In this document: positions 1-10,291 of the stretch, piece by piece
Numbering within the stretch: position 1 is the stretch's first letter
Layout: every line of letters begins with the position of its first letter
Assembly (NCBI GenBank): GCA_010093485.1
Contig: MU001505.1
Location: 1,019,375 to 1,083,374 of the forward strand
DNA from: Karstenula rhodostoma CBS 690.94
Lineage: Eukaryota > Ascomycota > Dothideomycetes > Pleosporales > Didymosphaeriaceae
Direction of reading: 5' to 3'
DNA length: 64,000 bases
Position numbers and translations under genes: made by a program
The notes under the pieces: generated by a model
Told to the model about the DNA's origin: nothing
What the model saw: the letters and a program-made list of their open reading frames with translations, nothing else
Database searches by the model: none

Positions 1-639
1 ACCATAGGTATCCCGGCGGACCCATGGTCGCGATGGATGGCACGATGCATCCTGGAGATATCCGATTCTCCCGCACCAGCGCTGCTCATACGTCTGGTTC
101 TCATCCTTACCTCCAGGAGGCACTTCTTCCGCCAAACCCTCCCCATTTGTAATACCCACATGACCAGTCTCCGAGGGTTTCGTCGCGCCAGCGCATGGAA
201 AGGCGTGTGGTTCTGCTGTCAGTTCCGAGTTGGCTATGAAGTTTGACGCGTACCGTTGGGCGGCAATCTCGCCACGGGTACGGATCACTTCGGAAAGTAA
301 CGTTGCGGTCTACGATTGTTATCACTACAGGAACGACTACGTGTTCGACTACGAGGGAATTCTCCAGGATGGTCGGCCCGATTATCCAAATCCCGGTATG
401 AGAAATGGCTGGAATCTGCATCGCCACCCAGCGTATAGATAATGCTCTCCATACGGGTATTTCGGCGAAAATCAACGGCGCAATGTTTGCCGTGCTTTGT
501 CCACATTCGCGCCTTTCTTGATCTGTTCTGGCAGTTCAGCACGATGCTGGGGTTGCGTTTATTTGTTTTCTTGGATTGCTTGGTAAAGAGCATGGCTCTG
601 TCACGTATGACGGAATGTTGCATGTTGCTCCTTTCTACC

Positions 640-800
640 GGTACTAGAAGGCTGCGAATCATTATAGTAAATTCCTCATATCCTATTTGTCCGTTCTCAT
701 TCACTCGCCCAAATCATTGGAATACTCCCGCTTCCCCAAAGCATTGGCCGATCGTCATTTGGCCACTGCTCGGCCTATCCTCACTGCATGCAACATTTCC
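640..800 (-). pseudogene. EF-hand (calmodulin-like) relic
   Basis: The minus strand from about 704 reads VNENGQIGYEEFTIMIRSLL, which fits the second half of an EF-hand loop and its exiting helix: N and N at calcium positions, the central glycine, the hydrophobic residue at loop position 8, and Glu at position 12. The expected first-position Asp reads Arg. The upstream frame is broken by TGA a few codons before, and the downstream sequence drifts away from the family. I see no splice arrangement that rebuilds a full multi-EF-hand protein, so I call it a decayed fragment. A chance match is possible because only about 20 residues fit. Confidence 0.3.
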
Positions 801-1492
801 ACGTCATTCATGTTACTCAGACATCCTCCAGATCCCAACAGAGTATGTACTGCCGTTGTGCTGACATAAACGCCCCTTTACCAACTCCGATGTCCATTTC
901 TCATTTCGCTTAGCATTGCCCCGTTCGCACCCATAACAACCTACTTTCGTAGCCTAGGATCAAAAGCAATCCAAGACTTCCTTATCCGAGCAAACTTCCC
1001 GAGCGAGCCACGTGGAAATACGACCGGGAGCTCGGAAGCCCTACACCGCGAATGCGGTGTCGTGCCCCTGCGTCAGTGTCGCTGCAGGATCCTGTAGGAT
1101 TCAGGGGACTGCATCGCGCACAGGCTTTGTCTTTGCGCTGGATCTGCTGCCTGAAGTTTCGGTCGGTCACTCCGTGAAAGAGGAAGCATCTTCCACGTGG
1201 GATTGTGTTAGTTTTGTGGGGGTGAGGTCAGATTGGTCGCGGTGATGGATGCATCACGTAAAGTCATTGCGTGCGCCATGAAGATCCATAACACAAGGTA
1301 AAATATCGACACCAAAGCGAAGCTAGTCGTATCATGGTATCTCGACTTCTGTAGATCGGTACGGTGCATTGCATGTATATGATGTTGATCTCGGTCCCAG
1401 TGCATGCATCTGTAACATGTTTCCAAAGGAGGCTCTGGTGGTGGGCGGGGACTGTTACTGTATACCCATGCGGGCACTTGGGATGGGAAGAA

Positions 1493-1494
<2 letters not shown>

Positions 1495-1536
<42 letters not shown>
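1495..1536. repeat. (GAT)14 microsatellite
   Basis: Fourteen perfect GAT units lie outside any supported gene. The poly-His, poly-Asp and poly-Met frames they create are artefacts of the repeat. Confidence 0.95.
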
Positions 1537-1537
<1 letters not shown>

Positions 1538-2521
1538 GTCAGTACAGCACAGCACAGCAACGCGGACTATACAGTCCCTGGATCTGCTTGGCTCGCACGT
1601 GGGAATTTACGCGGTTACGTGCGGCACAATTGTTCTTTCACCCGCGGTGTTCAGTCCGCCCAGCGCTGGCCTCACGAACTTGGTTGCGTGTGCCGAGGTA
1701 AGTTCCTGGGAGGCAGGCGTGGGGTGGGGTGAGTATGTATTGGCAGCGGTTTTAAACTTCGAGATGGACCGATTGTGCCACGGGCGTGGGTACGGCCTCG
1801 GGTGCGGCATCCAGTCGGGTCGGCGCCCGATGTGGCCGCGATTGCTTTCTCCCGAAGTTTCTGCGAGGGGAGTGGAGATGGGAGGTGGGATTGAGATGGG
1901 TGAGTACGGCGCTTCAGCAGCGTTTCAGGATTTGCGAACCTTGTGATTTCGAGCGAGACGCGCGCTCGGCGGGTATCGCGCGAAGAGTGTCCAGACGAGT
2001 ATGTATTTGGAAAGTGCGTCAAATGGGGATTGTGGGCTGGCACGGAGGGTTTTCACCTGTCACGTCGATGTCGTTCCGACACGGACAGTTGTCGGTTCAA
2101 GCAATGGGGATATGATATGTACCCCTGTCGCCCTGATGATGGGCCGTCGTCTGACCAGTCGAGCTCGCGTCCGGGATACTGGGTCTGGCTAGCGAAAGGC
2201 AATCTCGATGTAACTTTGTGCATGAGGTGATTGTATGGAGAATCGGCTGTTGAGACACGTGGGATCTGAGATGGGAGTGGGGTGCTGATGAGACAAGATG
2301 AAGGTCTGCTGGGGTGAGGGTGACGACGACGATCACGTGACATGGCGTCTTATCGATAGCGTTGCCGAGGCGCGTGTTTTCGACGCGATGACTGTGAGTG
2401 CGGCGGGTATCAGGCAGCAATTCAGCATATCACTCAAGCTTGATAAACCAACATCAACAACAGCTCGCGAGATAACTTCACCGGTTCTTCTTTGAGTCTG
2501 GATTTGCCTCGATAGCTCAGA

Positions 2522-4412
2522 ATGGCGGCCCCGCCCCCGCCCAACGTAGGTTTCCGTCTTCCCCACTATCTCAGGACTCCAGCGCTGTTTCGACCCCACG
2601 TGGGGCCCAAGCGCCTTTGGCCGATGTCCATCATTACGGAGGATGTATTCGCCTATGGGAGAAGCCGACTGACACTGTTTAGAGCCAGATTGCCCCGCTC
2701 CCGGGAAATCTTCCGTTCCGGATCGTCAGCAAGACGATTGGAATGGGCGCATATGCATCGTAAGTTGTGCAGCTCGCGTTCGGCAAGCACGACTATACTG
2801 ACGTCAATATAGAATTCGCAAAGCGACCCCGATGGACGCGCCCAGCCCAGTCATAGCCGTGAAGTTTATCAACAAAGAACACGCCCTCAAGCATGGCCGG
2901 CTCTCGGAAAAACACATCAAGATGGAGGTCGCCATCCACAAGCATCTCGGCAAACACGCACACATCATCCAATGTCTCGCTAATGGCGAGGACCACTACT
3001 GGCACTGGATCGCCATGGAACTTGCAGACGGCGGCGACCTCTTCGACAAGATCGAGGCGGATGAAGGGGTGGGCGAGGACATTGCTCACGTATACTTCCA
3101 CCAGCTGATTGACGCGTTGGGGTACATGCATTCGAAAGGCATTGCACATCGGGATATCAAGCCTGAGAACGTACTGCTGAGCGGGGACGGAGATTTGAAG
3201 ATTGCGGACTTTGGGCTAGCGGCGTTGTTCGAGAAGGACGGCGTGAAGAGGTTGTGTAATACGGTCTGTGGTAGTCCGCCCTACATCGCACCTGAGATTG
3301 TCAGTGGGCGGCGGAGCAAGAGGAAGGATATCCTCGATGAGGGATATCAGGCGAACATCTGCGATATCTGGAGTTGCGGCGTCGTGCTGTTTGTGCTGCT
3401 GGTGGGTAATACCCCGTGGGAAGAGCCTACGATGCGTAGTGATGAGTTCAAGGAGTATGTGGAGACGGAAGGCAGGACGACGGACGAGCTGTGGGATAAG
3501 ATACCGCCGGCGCTTCTCTCCCTGCTAAGGGGCATGCTCAAGCTGAATCCCGATGAGAGGATGAAACTCGACGAGATACGCACGCACCCTTGGTATACAC
3601 GAAAGAATCCGTTCCTTACGTCGAACGGAAGGACCACCAACCAAGTCGGCATGGCCACGCAGATGCTGACCCAACTACGTATTGGCGTCGACCGACCGCC
3701 CGTACAGTCACAGCGTAGCTTCTCGCAGGATCCAGACGCCATGGACGTCGATTCCGACCCGCATCGCTCGCGCGCCAACCCAGCGAACATCAACGGCCTC
3801 TCGTCAACACAGCCAGAGACCCCAATAGCAGACACGCCATTTGACTGGGAGCGTCCAGCGCGCGCGTACTCTCAAGAAGCGGCCTTGCAGCCGAACCTGT
3901 ACGACCAAGCACCCCTCTCAAGCGTCATCGGCGGCCCATCGTACCTCTCCCAACTCTCACCCTCGACCCAAGACATCCTCTCGCAAGACCCCTCGATGAC
4001 CCAGTTCCACGCCAGGCCCTCGGTCCCCATGTCCCTCACCCAAATGGCGCGCAAATTCGGCGACGTCATGCCGTCGCACTCCCTCTCGCGCTTCCTTTCC
4101 CCACTCGCCGTCTCCCTCCTCGTCCCCCTCCTCATTGAAGCGCTACACCGCCTCGGCGTCCCCGCCGCCGCCATCCCCGAAGAGCACCTTGCGGAGATGA
4201 ACCGTGCGGGCAAAGCGAGCGTGCGCGTGAAGATGGCGGATGGGCGGCGGCAGGGGCTGAATGGGCATATTGTTGTGGAGCGGACGTCGATCATGGAGGA
4301 GAAGGTGAGCGAGGTACGGTTTGTGAAGGCGAGTGGGGATCCGTTGGAGTGGAGGCGGTTTTTTAAGAATGTGGCGAGGTGTGTGGGGGATGCAGTTTTG
4401 AGGCCGGATTAG
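2522..4412 (+). CDS. CHK1: Serine/threonine checkpoint kinase Chk1
   Basis: DNA-damage checkpoint effector kinase, acting in the nucleus downstream of the ATR/Rad3 sensor kinase. Three exons, 2522-2545, 2683-2759 and 2813-4412, give 566 residues. The kinase domain begins at about residue 16 with the glycine loop (KTIGMGAYASIRKA), followed by the lysine motif AVKFINK, catalytic loop HRDIKPEN, DFG in IADFGLA, and the CGSPPYIAPEI activation segment that is typical of Chk1. A disordered linker with SQ motifs (for example FSQDP) follows. The C-terminal region (about 440-566) fits the regulatory KA1-like domain. The start is the first ATG of a tiny 24-nt exon; splicing is required to supply the glycine loop, which supports the model. 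The two introns are 137 and 53 nt. Confidence 0.92.
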
Positions 4413-5425
4413 GGTATTGACAGAGGTATGGAGGGGGGATTGTGATGAGGCGTAATGGTGGGAGTAGTTGATTTCTACCTGTGGTCAGGTTGACAGTGAG
4501 GGTGTAATGTTTCAAGGCGTTTGCGTGTTGCAGATGAATCAAGGCTTGCTCACCGAGTATCAATCATACCGGGATCTTCAAAGAACCTATTTTATACGCA
4601 TTACACGTTTCTCTATGGTGTTTAAGGAAGTGATATGGGTGTAGTTGAAAGGAGGAGGATGGTTATGTATTGTTCCCTGCAAATACCACGAACACAAAAG
4701 CGGAGATGAGCAACGGGCTTGCCATATTCGAGTCAGCTTTCAGTTCACATCTTGACTGACGATGAGAACGATTAGGCCGTCTCCCCAAGCGCGGTCGCAG
4801 TATACTGGGTGATAGAAACCCTGTGGAAGCAGGCGGGGGCACAGCTGCAAGATTATCGCCCGTCTAAGCGAGATATTAGCACATTCTGCTTATTGTCCCA
4901 GTTTCAGAGGTCGCGGCGGGAGGGTGGCGGTGAAGCCGAGTATCCGTTTGCGTGTTCGCGAATACTGTCGACTTCCCATTATTACATGGTTTATCTAGAC
5001 TTGTTTCACTCATGTAATCTATATCCGATACCCACGCACACTACTCCTTCCTCGAATATAACCTTCTAAAGATGCATCTCATCATTTTACCTTGTCTCTT
5101 ATGAGTTTCAGCCTTGTTTAACGTAGCTTCACACACTCACCAGCGCTTTTACCTCTAAGAGAACCAATGAGCAACAGGTGAGAGAGGAAGTGATGCAGTG
5201 GCCGTGCCGCAAATCTCCTTCACCACGACTGCCGCGCTGCAGTGCTACAAAAATTAGCCCTGCTCACACTTTCCTCAAGACTCTACTCCGCTTGCAATCT
5301 CCTGGCCGTTCCACTTCCTGGGTCAACATTCAGTTCAGCGCAGAGAGCTGAGTACTATCCAGGAACCACCCAACGTGAGTAACCCTGAGCTTTTGGTGTA
5401 ACAGACTGGTACTAACCTTCTACGG
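4413..5425. other. Intergenic region between CHK1 and the BTB-like gene
   Basis: About 1 kb with CHK1's 3' UTR and the promoter of the next gene. No coding feature was recognised. A possible 5' UTR intron donor (GTGAGT near 5374) lies just before the next start codon. Confidence 0.5.
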
Positions 5426-6424
5426 ATGACAACGGTAGACCAGTCTGGTCACGCGACCAAGCGCAAAGGTCCGCTGGATGGCTCAAGCGACGCCGACACG
5501 CAACCTCTTGCGAAGTTGGCGAAGCATTGCAACTTCAAGAGTCTCAGTCTTGACCAGCTGTACGCATTGACTATTTCGCTTCTTCATATTCAATCTAAAT
5601 GGTATCTAGGAACGAAGTGATCGGGGTGCAAGTCGGCAACGAAGACCACCCCCAAACTGTCAAATTGTTCCGTTATCACACGCTAAAACATGCTCCCGAC
5701 TTCGCTGCCACCTTTACCGACCCTCGTATAACGGCAATCACCATGAAAGACGTTACGTACAGGACTCTTGAATACTTCTCGAGTTGGTTGCACAGCTGTT
5801 ACCAGTCCGAGTGCCAGAATGTCGAGGACCTGTGGCACGCTCATGCTGCGACGCCCGATTGGGACTCAGTGGAGTGTATATGTTGCTCTACTGGGGGTGA
5901 TAGGTGTGCCGACGAACCTTTACACCATTCTTACCATTGGTGCGACACTTCGGCTGAAACAACAAAGGCGTGCGTGGGTCTGTTCATATTCGCCAGTGCG
6001 TACAATATTGTCCGTCTTCGTCAAGATGCTCTGGATCGTATATGTTGGTACTTCAATAAGATGCGCACCTACTATTCAGATTTAGATCGACCTGAACCCG
6101 TCCCTCCTCAAGCAACGCGGCGCGCCTATGCCAACACCACTGATGGCTCGTCCCTCCGTAAGCTCCTCGTCGAATCGACCAGGAGACATGGCCCATATCT
6201 CAACCTATCCGCAAGAATTCCTTGTCGACGTGATCGACTGCTACGCCAGCGGATGCACAACTATATTCTCGGCTAGAGGCCAGGAGTGGCAAGCGTTGAA
6301 CCCCTGCGACTATCACGATCACGATCACGATCACGAGCAAGAGCGCCGGAATTGCTCCAAAACCCGGGTGCTCTTCGAGGATGGGGAGGACGAACTGTGG
6401 GCAACTTCAGTCGCAAAGGCTTAG
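5426..6424 (+). CDS. BTB/POZ-like protein, 3' part frameshifted
   Basis: Exon 1 (5426-5559) joins exon 2 (from 5610) across a clean 50-nt intron, giving a 266-residue frame that stops at 6276. The family features are the strand-helix core around DPRITAITMKD, then YFSSWLHSCYQ, and FIFASAYNIVRLRQDALDR, the pattern of fungal BTB/POZ-like proteins with no assigned function. After SSLRKLLVE near 6170 the frame goes wrong: the homologous tail (GDMAHI..., EFLVDVID, then a His-Asp repeat) continues in the next frame to 6424. Comparison with the minus-strand paralog at 6700-7490 implies roughly 25 nt lost here. It may be a truncated but expressed protein or a young pseudogene. The HD repeat (YHDHDHDHE) lies in the shifted tail. 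Confidence 0.6.
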
Positions 6425-6699
6425 GTATCGCCAATCCTTGCCTACAACCAGCTTTTCAAGATTTCTGTTACATCAGAGAGCATCCTATACCTCTCGGGAA
6501 GAGTTTCCGGCATGGTGGGCTCAGAACTCTGTCCGCATACACTACAATGAGAGCAGACATCATCTCTGCCAAGGCGCAATAGAGAGAATGATCACGGTAC
6601 CTCTTTTTTTTTATAGACTTATTCTAGTAAAGGGAAAAGAAACAATGACTGATGGAAAATCTACACCTTTCCTGTTCTTCTTACTTGCTCTATGTATTT

Positions 6700-7490
6700 T
6701 CCTTGTCTTAAGGCCAGCTTCACGCATGGGCTGGGATCGGGCGGTCATTGGGTCGGCATGGCTCCTGAGAACATTGAGCACGAATTTCTTTAATTATTTC
6801 GTGATGTCATGGATGTCACCTTGGTCTTCTCGTAGCGGAAACTTGCGATAAGCATCAACGAGAAGCTCTCGAAGAAGCGAGTTCATGATATGATGCAGGT
6901 AACAGCTCGGGTTGGAAGACTAACTTCTGATTATAGTACTAGTAAAGGCGATCAAGAGCATCCTGGCGAAGATGGGGAATTTTGTAGATTTCTGCAAAGA
7001 TGAAGAAGTGAATGCAGCTCATGACAACGCGCCATGCAGAATCAATGACACCCAGAGGGTCTTTGGCATAAGCGGAATGTGTACGTAATTTGCCGGTGTT
7101 CATCACATTCTAGTTGACTTTGGCTTCAAGCTGCGTCCAAGGATCGTCGCCTAGGTCAAGACCCTGCAGGTAGCAGCTCTGTAGCCAATGGGAGAAATTG
7201 TTGAGTGCGAACATTGGCATGTCTTCGATATTGATTGCTGTGACCACCGGGTCGAGGAATGATTCTGCAAGCTGGGGGGGGGGGATACCTGAATGGAGGC
7301 GGTAGGCTCTGGGCAGTGTATGACAACAATGTCATCCCTGTGGGATAGAATCAGTGAATAGTTGGCGTGGTGGTGCCAATCCTACTTACAGCTCGTCCAT
7401 GTGTGGCTCATCGATAGACAGGGTTCCATGGCTTAGTAGATTGATTAGCAACTGTCTTGCCAAAATGTTACAAATGTTTCAAAGGATGGA
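6700..7490 (-). pseudogene. BTB/POZ-like paralog, disrupted
   Basis: The minus strand holds pieces collinear with the BTB-like gene at 5426. They are HGTLSIDEPHMDEL, a canonical 50-nt-class intron, then DDIVVIHCPEPTASIQ; after a homopolymer shift, DPVVTAINIEDM and NNFSHWLQSCY; then FFIFAEIYKIPHLRQDALDR, and SLLRELLVDAY running to GDIHDI. The pieces lie in different frames and are interrupted by stops. One stop, TAG, sits where the paralog has TGG (Trp), a G-to-A change of the kind that repeat-induced point mutation makes. An 11-nt G tract at 7274-7284 marks one frame change. The copy faces its relative in convergent orientation. No intact protein can be read from it. Confidence 0.75.
7274..7284. 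repeat. G11 homopolymer in BTB pseudogene
   Basis: Eleven G on the plus strand (C on the sense strand of the pseudogene). The two flanking parts of the BTB-like reading frame are out of register across it. Confidence 0.9.
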
Positions 7491-8198
7491 ACGTTGACTG
7501 CAACCTCAGACGCAGCCATTGGCGAAGCGCCAGCCAGGGGAAACCTCCCATTCAAACATAAATCACTGGTGATAGAGTAAACTGTCTTTCACCCAATAAA
7601 GCTATGGGTTGTCGCGGAACAGCGGGTGTGAGAGGCATGTGGAGACGATGTGTGGAAGATACATTCAAGTGAGGATGTATAAGAGGTAAGTTGTTTATCC
7701 TGCTCATTGTCACCATGAAGTGTACTTTAGGTATTGACAGGGTGAGAAGCATGACTCAACGCGATTTTTTGCGGACCACAATTGTGCAGCGCGATGAAAA
7801 TCAAGGGTTGAATAGTTTTGCTAAGCGTTCATAGATAAGTGAGATACTGTGGTTGGTGGACCTTGAATGGGGAATTGGTTGTAGCGAGGCAAGCGCAACC
7901 GAGCGATGACGCACAGACCAGTGAAGCAGTCACTCAATCACAGTCCTCCAACAAAGACGCATATTCACACTCGCACGCGAATCCCCAGCCCCCCGCATCC
8001 CGAAGCCTCTCCGCGCCTCCACACCACCGAATCGCGCCGAAGCTCTGCACGCCCCGGAAAACAACCCGCCGTCGCCTAAAGCCGAGCACGCGAGCCCTTC
8101 TGCGATTCGACAATCAAAGATCTCACCATCGCCACCCCACGCGGCCGCTGACATATAAACTTCCCTTTCCCTGTAGCCCTACGGCTCTCTTCTTCAAA
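7491..8198. other. Region upstream of YPI1
   Basis: This stretch holds the 5' flank of the BTB pseudogene and the YPI1 promoter. An open frame runs into YPI1 from 7839, but its extra residues are low-complexity and not like the family, so I treat it as leader. Confidence 0.5.
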
Positions 8199-8753
8199 AT
8201 GTCACATACAGGCAACATGGGAACGCAAACCGCACAACCAAACCGCACCAATGGTAGCGTAACCACCACGCAACCGGTTCTCCGGCTCCAGGCAACCTCA
8301 GGGACCCTACGTTTGCGCGCGGAACCCGTCGAGCAAAGGCACATACAATGGGCAGAGGACGTCGTGGACAACGAGGGCATGGGAAAGAAGTCGTCAAAAG
8401 GTATGTACGTCATGCACAATCAATGGACATGTACTAACATGCGGGTTCTAGTGTGTTGCATCTACCACAAGCCGCGCGAAGTGGGCGAGTCATCGGATGA
8501 GTCCTCCAGCGACTCAAGCAGCGACTCGGATTCAGACAGCGAGCCTGACAATGGCGAGGCGAGGCCTGCTGGTGGGCGAAAGGGTGCGAACGGAAGAAGG
8601 GGACGGAACCCGCACAATCACGATCATGATCACGATCACGGCGAACATAACAACGATGAGCCAAATGGAGGCCCGTCGGGACAGCCGCAGAAACGACCAA
8701 GACGACGACCGAGTCCGAACGCGTATGAGAAGATGCCCAAGCAGAAGAAGTAG
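8199..8753 (+). CDS. YPI1: Type 1 protein phosphatase inhibitor Ypi1 (inhibitor-3)
   Basis: Small regulator of PP1 (Glc7), nuclear in yeast. Exons 8199-8400 and 8452-8753 give 167 residues. The family core is clear: [20 protein letters not shown], which carries the PP1-binding RVxF-like element, runs straight across the intron into [17 protein letters not shown]. It is followed by an acidic Ser/Asp run, a His-Asp repeat ([14 protein letters not shown]) and a basic tail ending PKQKK. The 51-nt intron has GTATGT, a perfect TACTAAC branch site and TAG. I chose the ATG at 8199 because family similarity starts soon after it. Length is normal for the family. Confidence 0.92.
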   Translation: MSHTGNMGTQTAQPNRTNGSVTTTQPVLRLQATSGTLRLRAEPVEQRHIQWAEDVVDNEGMGKKSSKGMYVMHNQWTCTNMRVLVCCIYHKPREVGESSDESSSDSSSDSDSDSEPDNGEARPAGGRKGANGRRGRNPHNHDHDHDHGEHNNDEPNGGPSGQPQKRPRRRPSPNAYEKMPKQKK

Positions 8754-9421
8754 ATTGGAAGCCCGTGGTTGGATTGAGCACACCGATTGAGGCAGTCTTT
8801 CGAAGGTGCAGGAAGCGCACGGGTGGGAAGTACACACGAACGACGAAGTTTTACGAAATTAGCGCGGAGTATGGCGTTTCAACGATTCACGACTGCACGA
8901 GGGGAAGATCTCCAATGCATGCCAAAAGCGACATTCGATGATAGACGACATGTAGAGCATGGCCAAAACATTGTTATCGAACGGCTGGTTTCAGCGCAAC
9001 ATGGAAGCTTCTTTGCATAGCAGAAAACAATCCAGTCCAAGTTTGTGAGGTACAGCCTTGAGATTGCATGATGTCCCGGTGCGTGCAGCAAGCCCTGTGA
9101 ACGTGAGCTCGCCGAGGTTGTCAAGTACCAGTACTAATCGCTCTTCCGCACAGCCTTGCCTTTCATTCCGGGCTGGACGGTCCTCTTCGCCTACAACACG
9201 ATTTCTTCGTTCTGCAGCCAATAACCATGCCTGGTAGGGCTGATGTGCATATCCCCGCTGCATCGCGGCCTGACTGTCACAGATAGCAATCGCCGCTACC
9301 TCGTGAATTGCTTCGTCGGACCGAGGAACAAATGCGCGAGCGCTCACGCGTCTTTCGCTGCGTTCATGCCAGATCTGTAGCACAACATTTCGGCCTGAAG
9401 CCCTCCCTTGGTCCACGCCGC
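8754..9421. other. Convergent 3' region between YPI1 and DAD2
   Basis: A 191-codon minus-strand frame (8991-9566) overlaps the DAD2 3' exon, has no family signature and is rejected. I see only 3' UTR sequence here. Confidence 0.5.
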
Positions 9422-10004
9422 TCAATCGTCCGAAGTGGGCTGGGGCAGCACTGCAGGAGCATGCTGTGTCGGGATTCGAACGAGCGTCTGGGGGAGCGGC
9501 GGCTCCGTTTCGGCCTTCTTCTCTGCATCGTCGTCCTCTTTTGGCTTGGGGAGTTTGGCTGCGCAAATCAGCTCACTACACGAGAGACGCCTTTTAATGA
9601 CAAGTAACACTTACTGGACGCCATGTTGATCGCTCTGAGCACATTATGCCAGTTCGATAGCACGGCGGCGACGGCTGGAGGGCGGACACGTCAGTACTGT
9701 ATTCTACATCCAAGCGATAATACGCGGTTCCTGTGAAGCTTGCCCCGCGGCGGGGTGTGGGTGGGTGAAATGTAGACGAACCTTCCGTCCCGTCGGACAG
9801 GGTCGAGAGTTTCTCGGCCAACGTTTGCATCTGGTCGGCGAGGCCTGCGCTGAGGGTTTGCAGGTCCTTGAGGGAAGCCAGCTCGGCTTTCTTCTCTGCG
9901 ATGCGGGCGAGCAGGACGGGCGATTGGCCGGAGGGCTGTGAGCCGCCGAGGGAGGTGGACTGGCTGCGGAGGTGCGAGGGGAGTGCGCGCGACGGGTAGG
10001 CCAT
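9422..10004 (-). CDS. DAD2: DASH complex subunit Dad2
   Basis: Component of the DASH/Dam1 ring, which couples kinetochores to spindle microtubules. Three exons on the minus strand, 10004-9782, 9674-9615 and 9558-9422, give 139 residues. The Dad2 domain spans about residues 28-95: LLARIAEKKAELASLKDL, SAGLADQMQTLAEKLSTL, then across intron 1 EAVAAVLSNWHNVLRAINMAS. The C-terminal tail ends with the conserved LPQTLVRIP motif followed by a few polar residues. All three exon phases close exactly. The N-terminal 27 residues are Ser/Pro-rich. The start codon is 288 nt from that of shugoshin on the other strand. Confidence 0.93.
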
Positions 10005-10291
10005 GGTGATGTTTTTCCAAAGTCGAATTGTCCAAGGTAATAGGCGCGTGTAGTCGATGTCTGCGTGTCTGCGTTTCTGCGTACTCGGAGGTCGCACGCC
10101 CGCAGTGCGTGGGGACAGATGCAGGGATACTGCTTTGGGCTAGCGCGCTGTTGCCATGGTAAACAAACACTCGCCTCGCATGACGCTGCGGCAGTAACGA
10201 ACGACGCATTACACCCAAAAATCACCACGCGCATCACCAGAGCGGCATACGCATTACTTACGCAGCATAACCATACCCTAAGACACAGCGT
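10005..10291. promoter_or_regulatory. Shared promoter region of DAD2 and SGO1
   Basis: Only 287 bp separate the two divergent start codons, so both genes must be driven from here. I saw no textbook MluI cell-cycle box (ACGCGT) in it. Function as a bidirectional promoter is inferred from spacing. Confidence 0.6.

Larger units (their letters stand above)
1..2521. other. Gene-poor region upstream of CHK1
   Basis: No intact gene was recognised here. Open frames on both strands are short, of odd composition and match no family I know. The two things that stand out are an EF-hand-like relic on the minus strand near 640-800 and a GAT microsatellite at 1495-1536, both listed separately. The last few hundred bases must hold the CHK1 promoter and 5' UTR, but I saw no specific element in them. 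Confidence 0.5.

Noticed and set aside
1208..1732. Poly-His, poly-Asp and poly-Met proteins
   Set aside because: All are translations of the GAT microsatellite in different frames.
8991..9566. 191-codon minus-strand frame between YPI1 and DAD2
   Set aside because: It overlaps the DAD2 last exon in another frame and has no family features.
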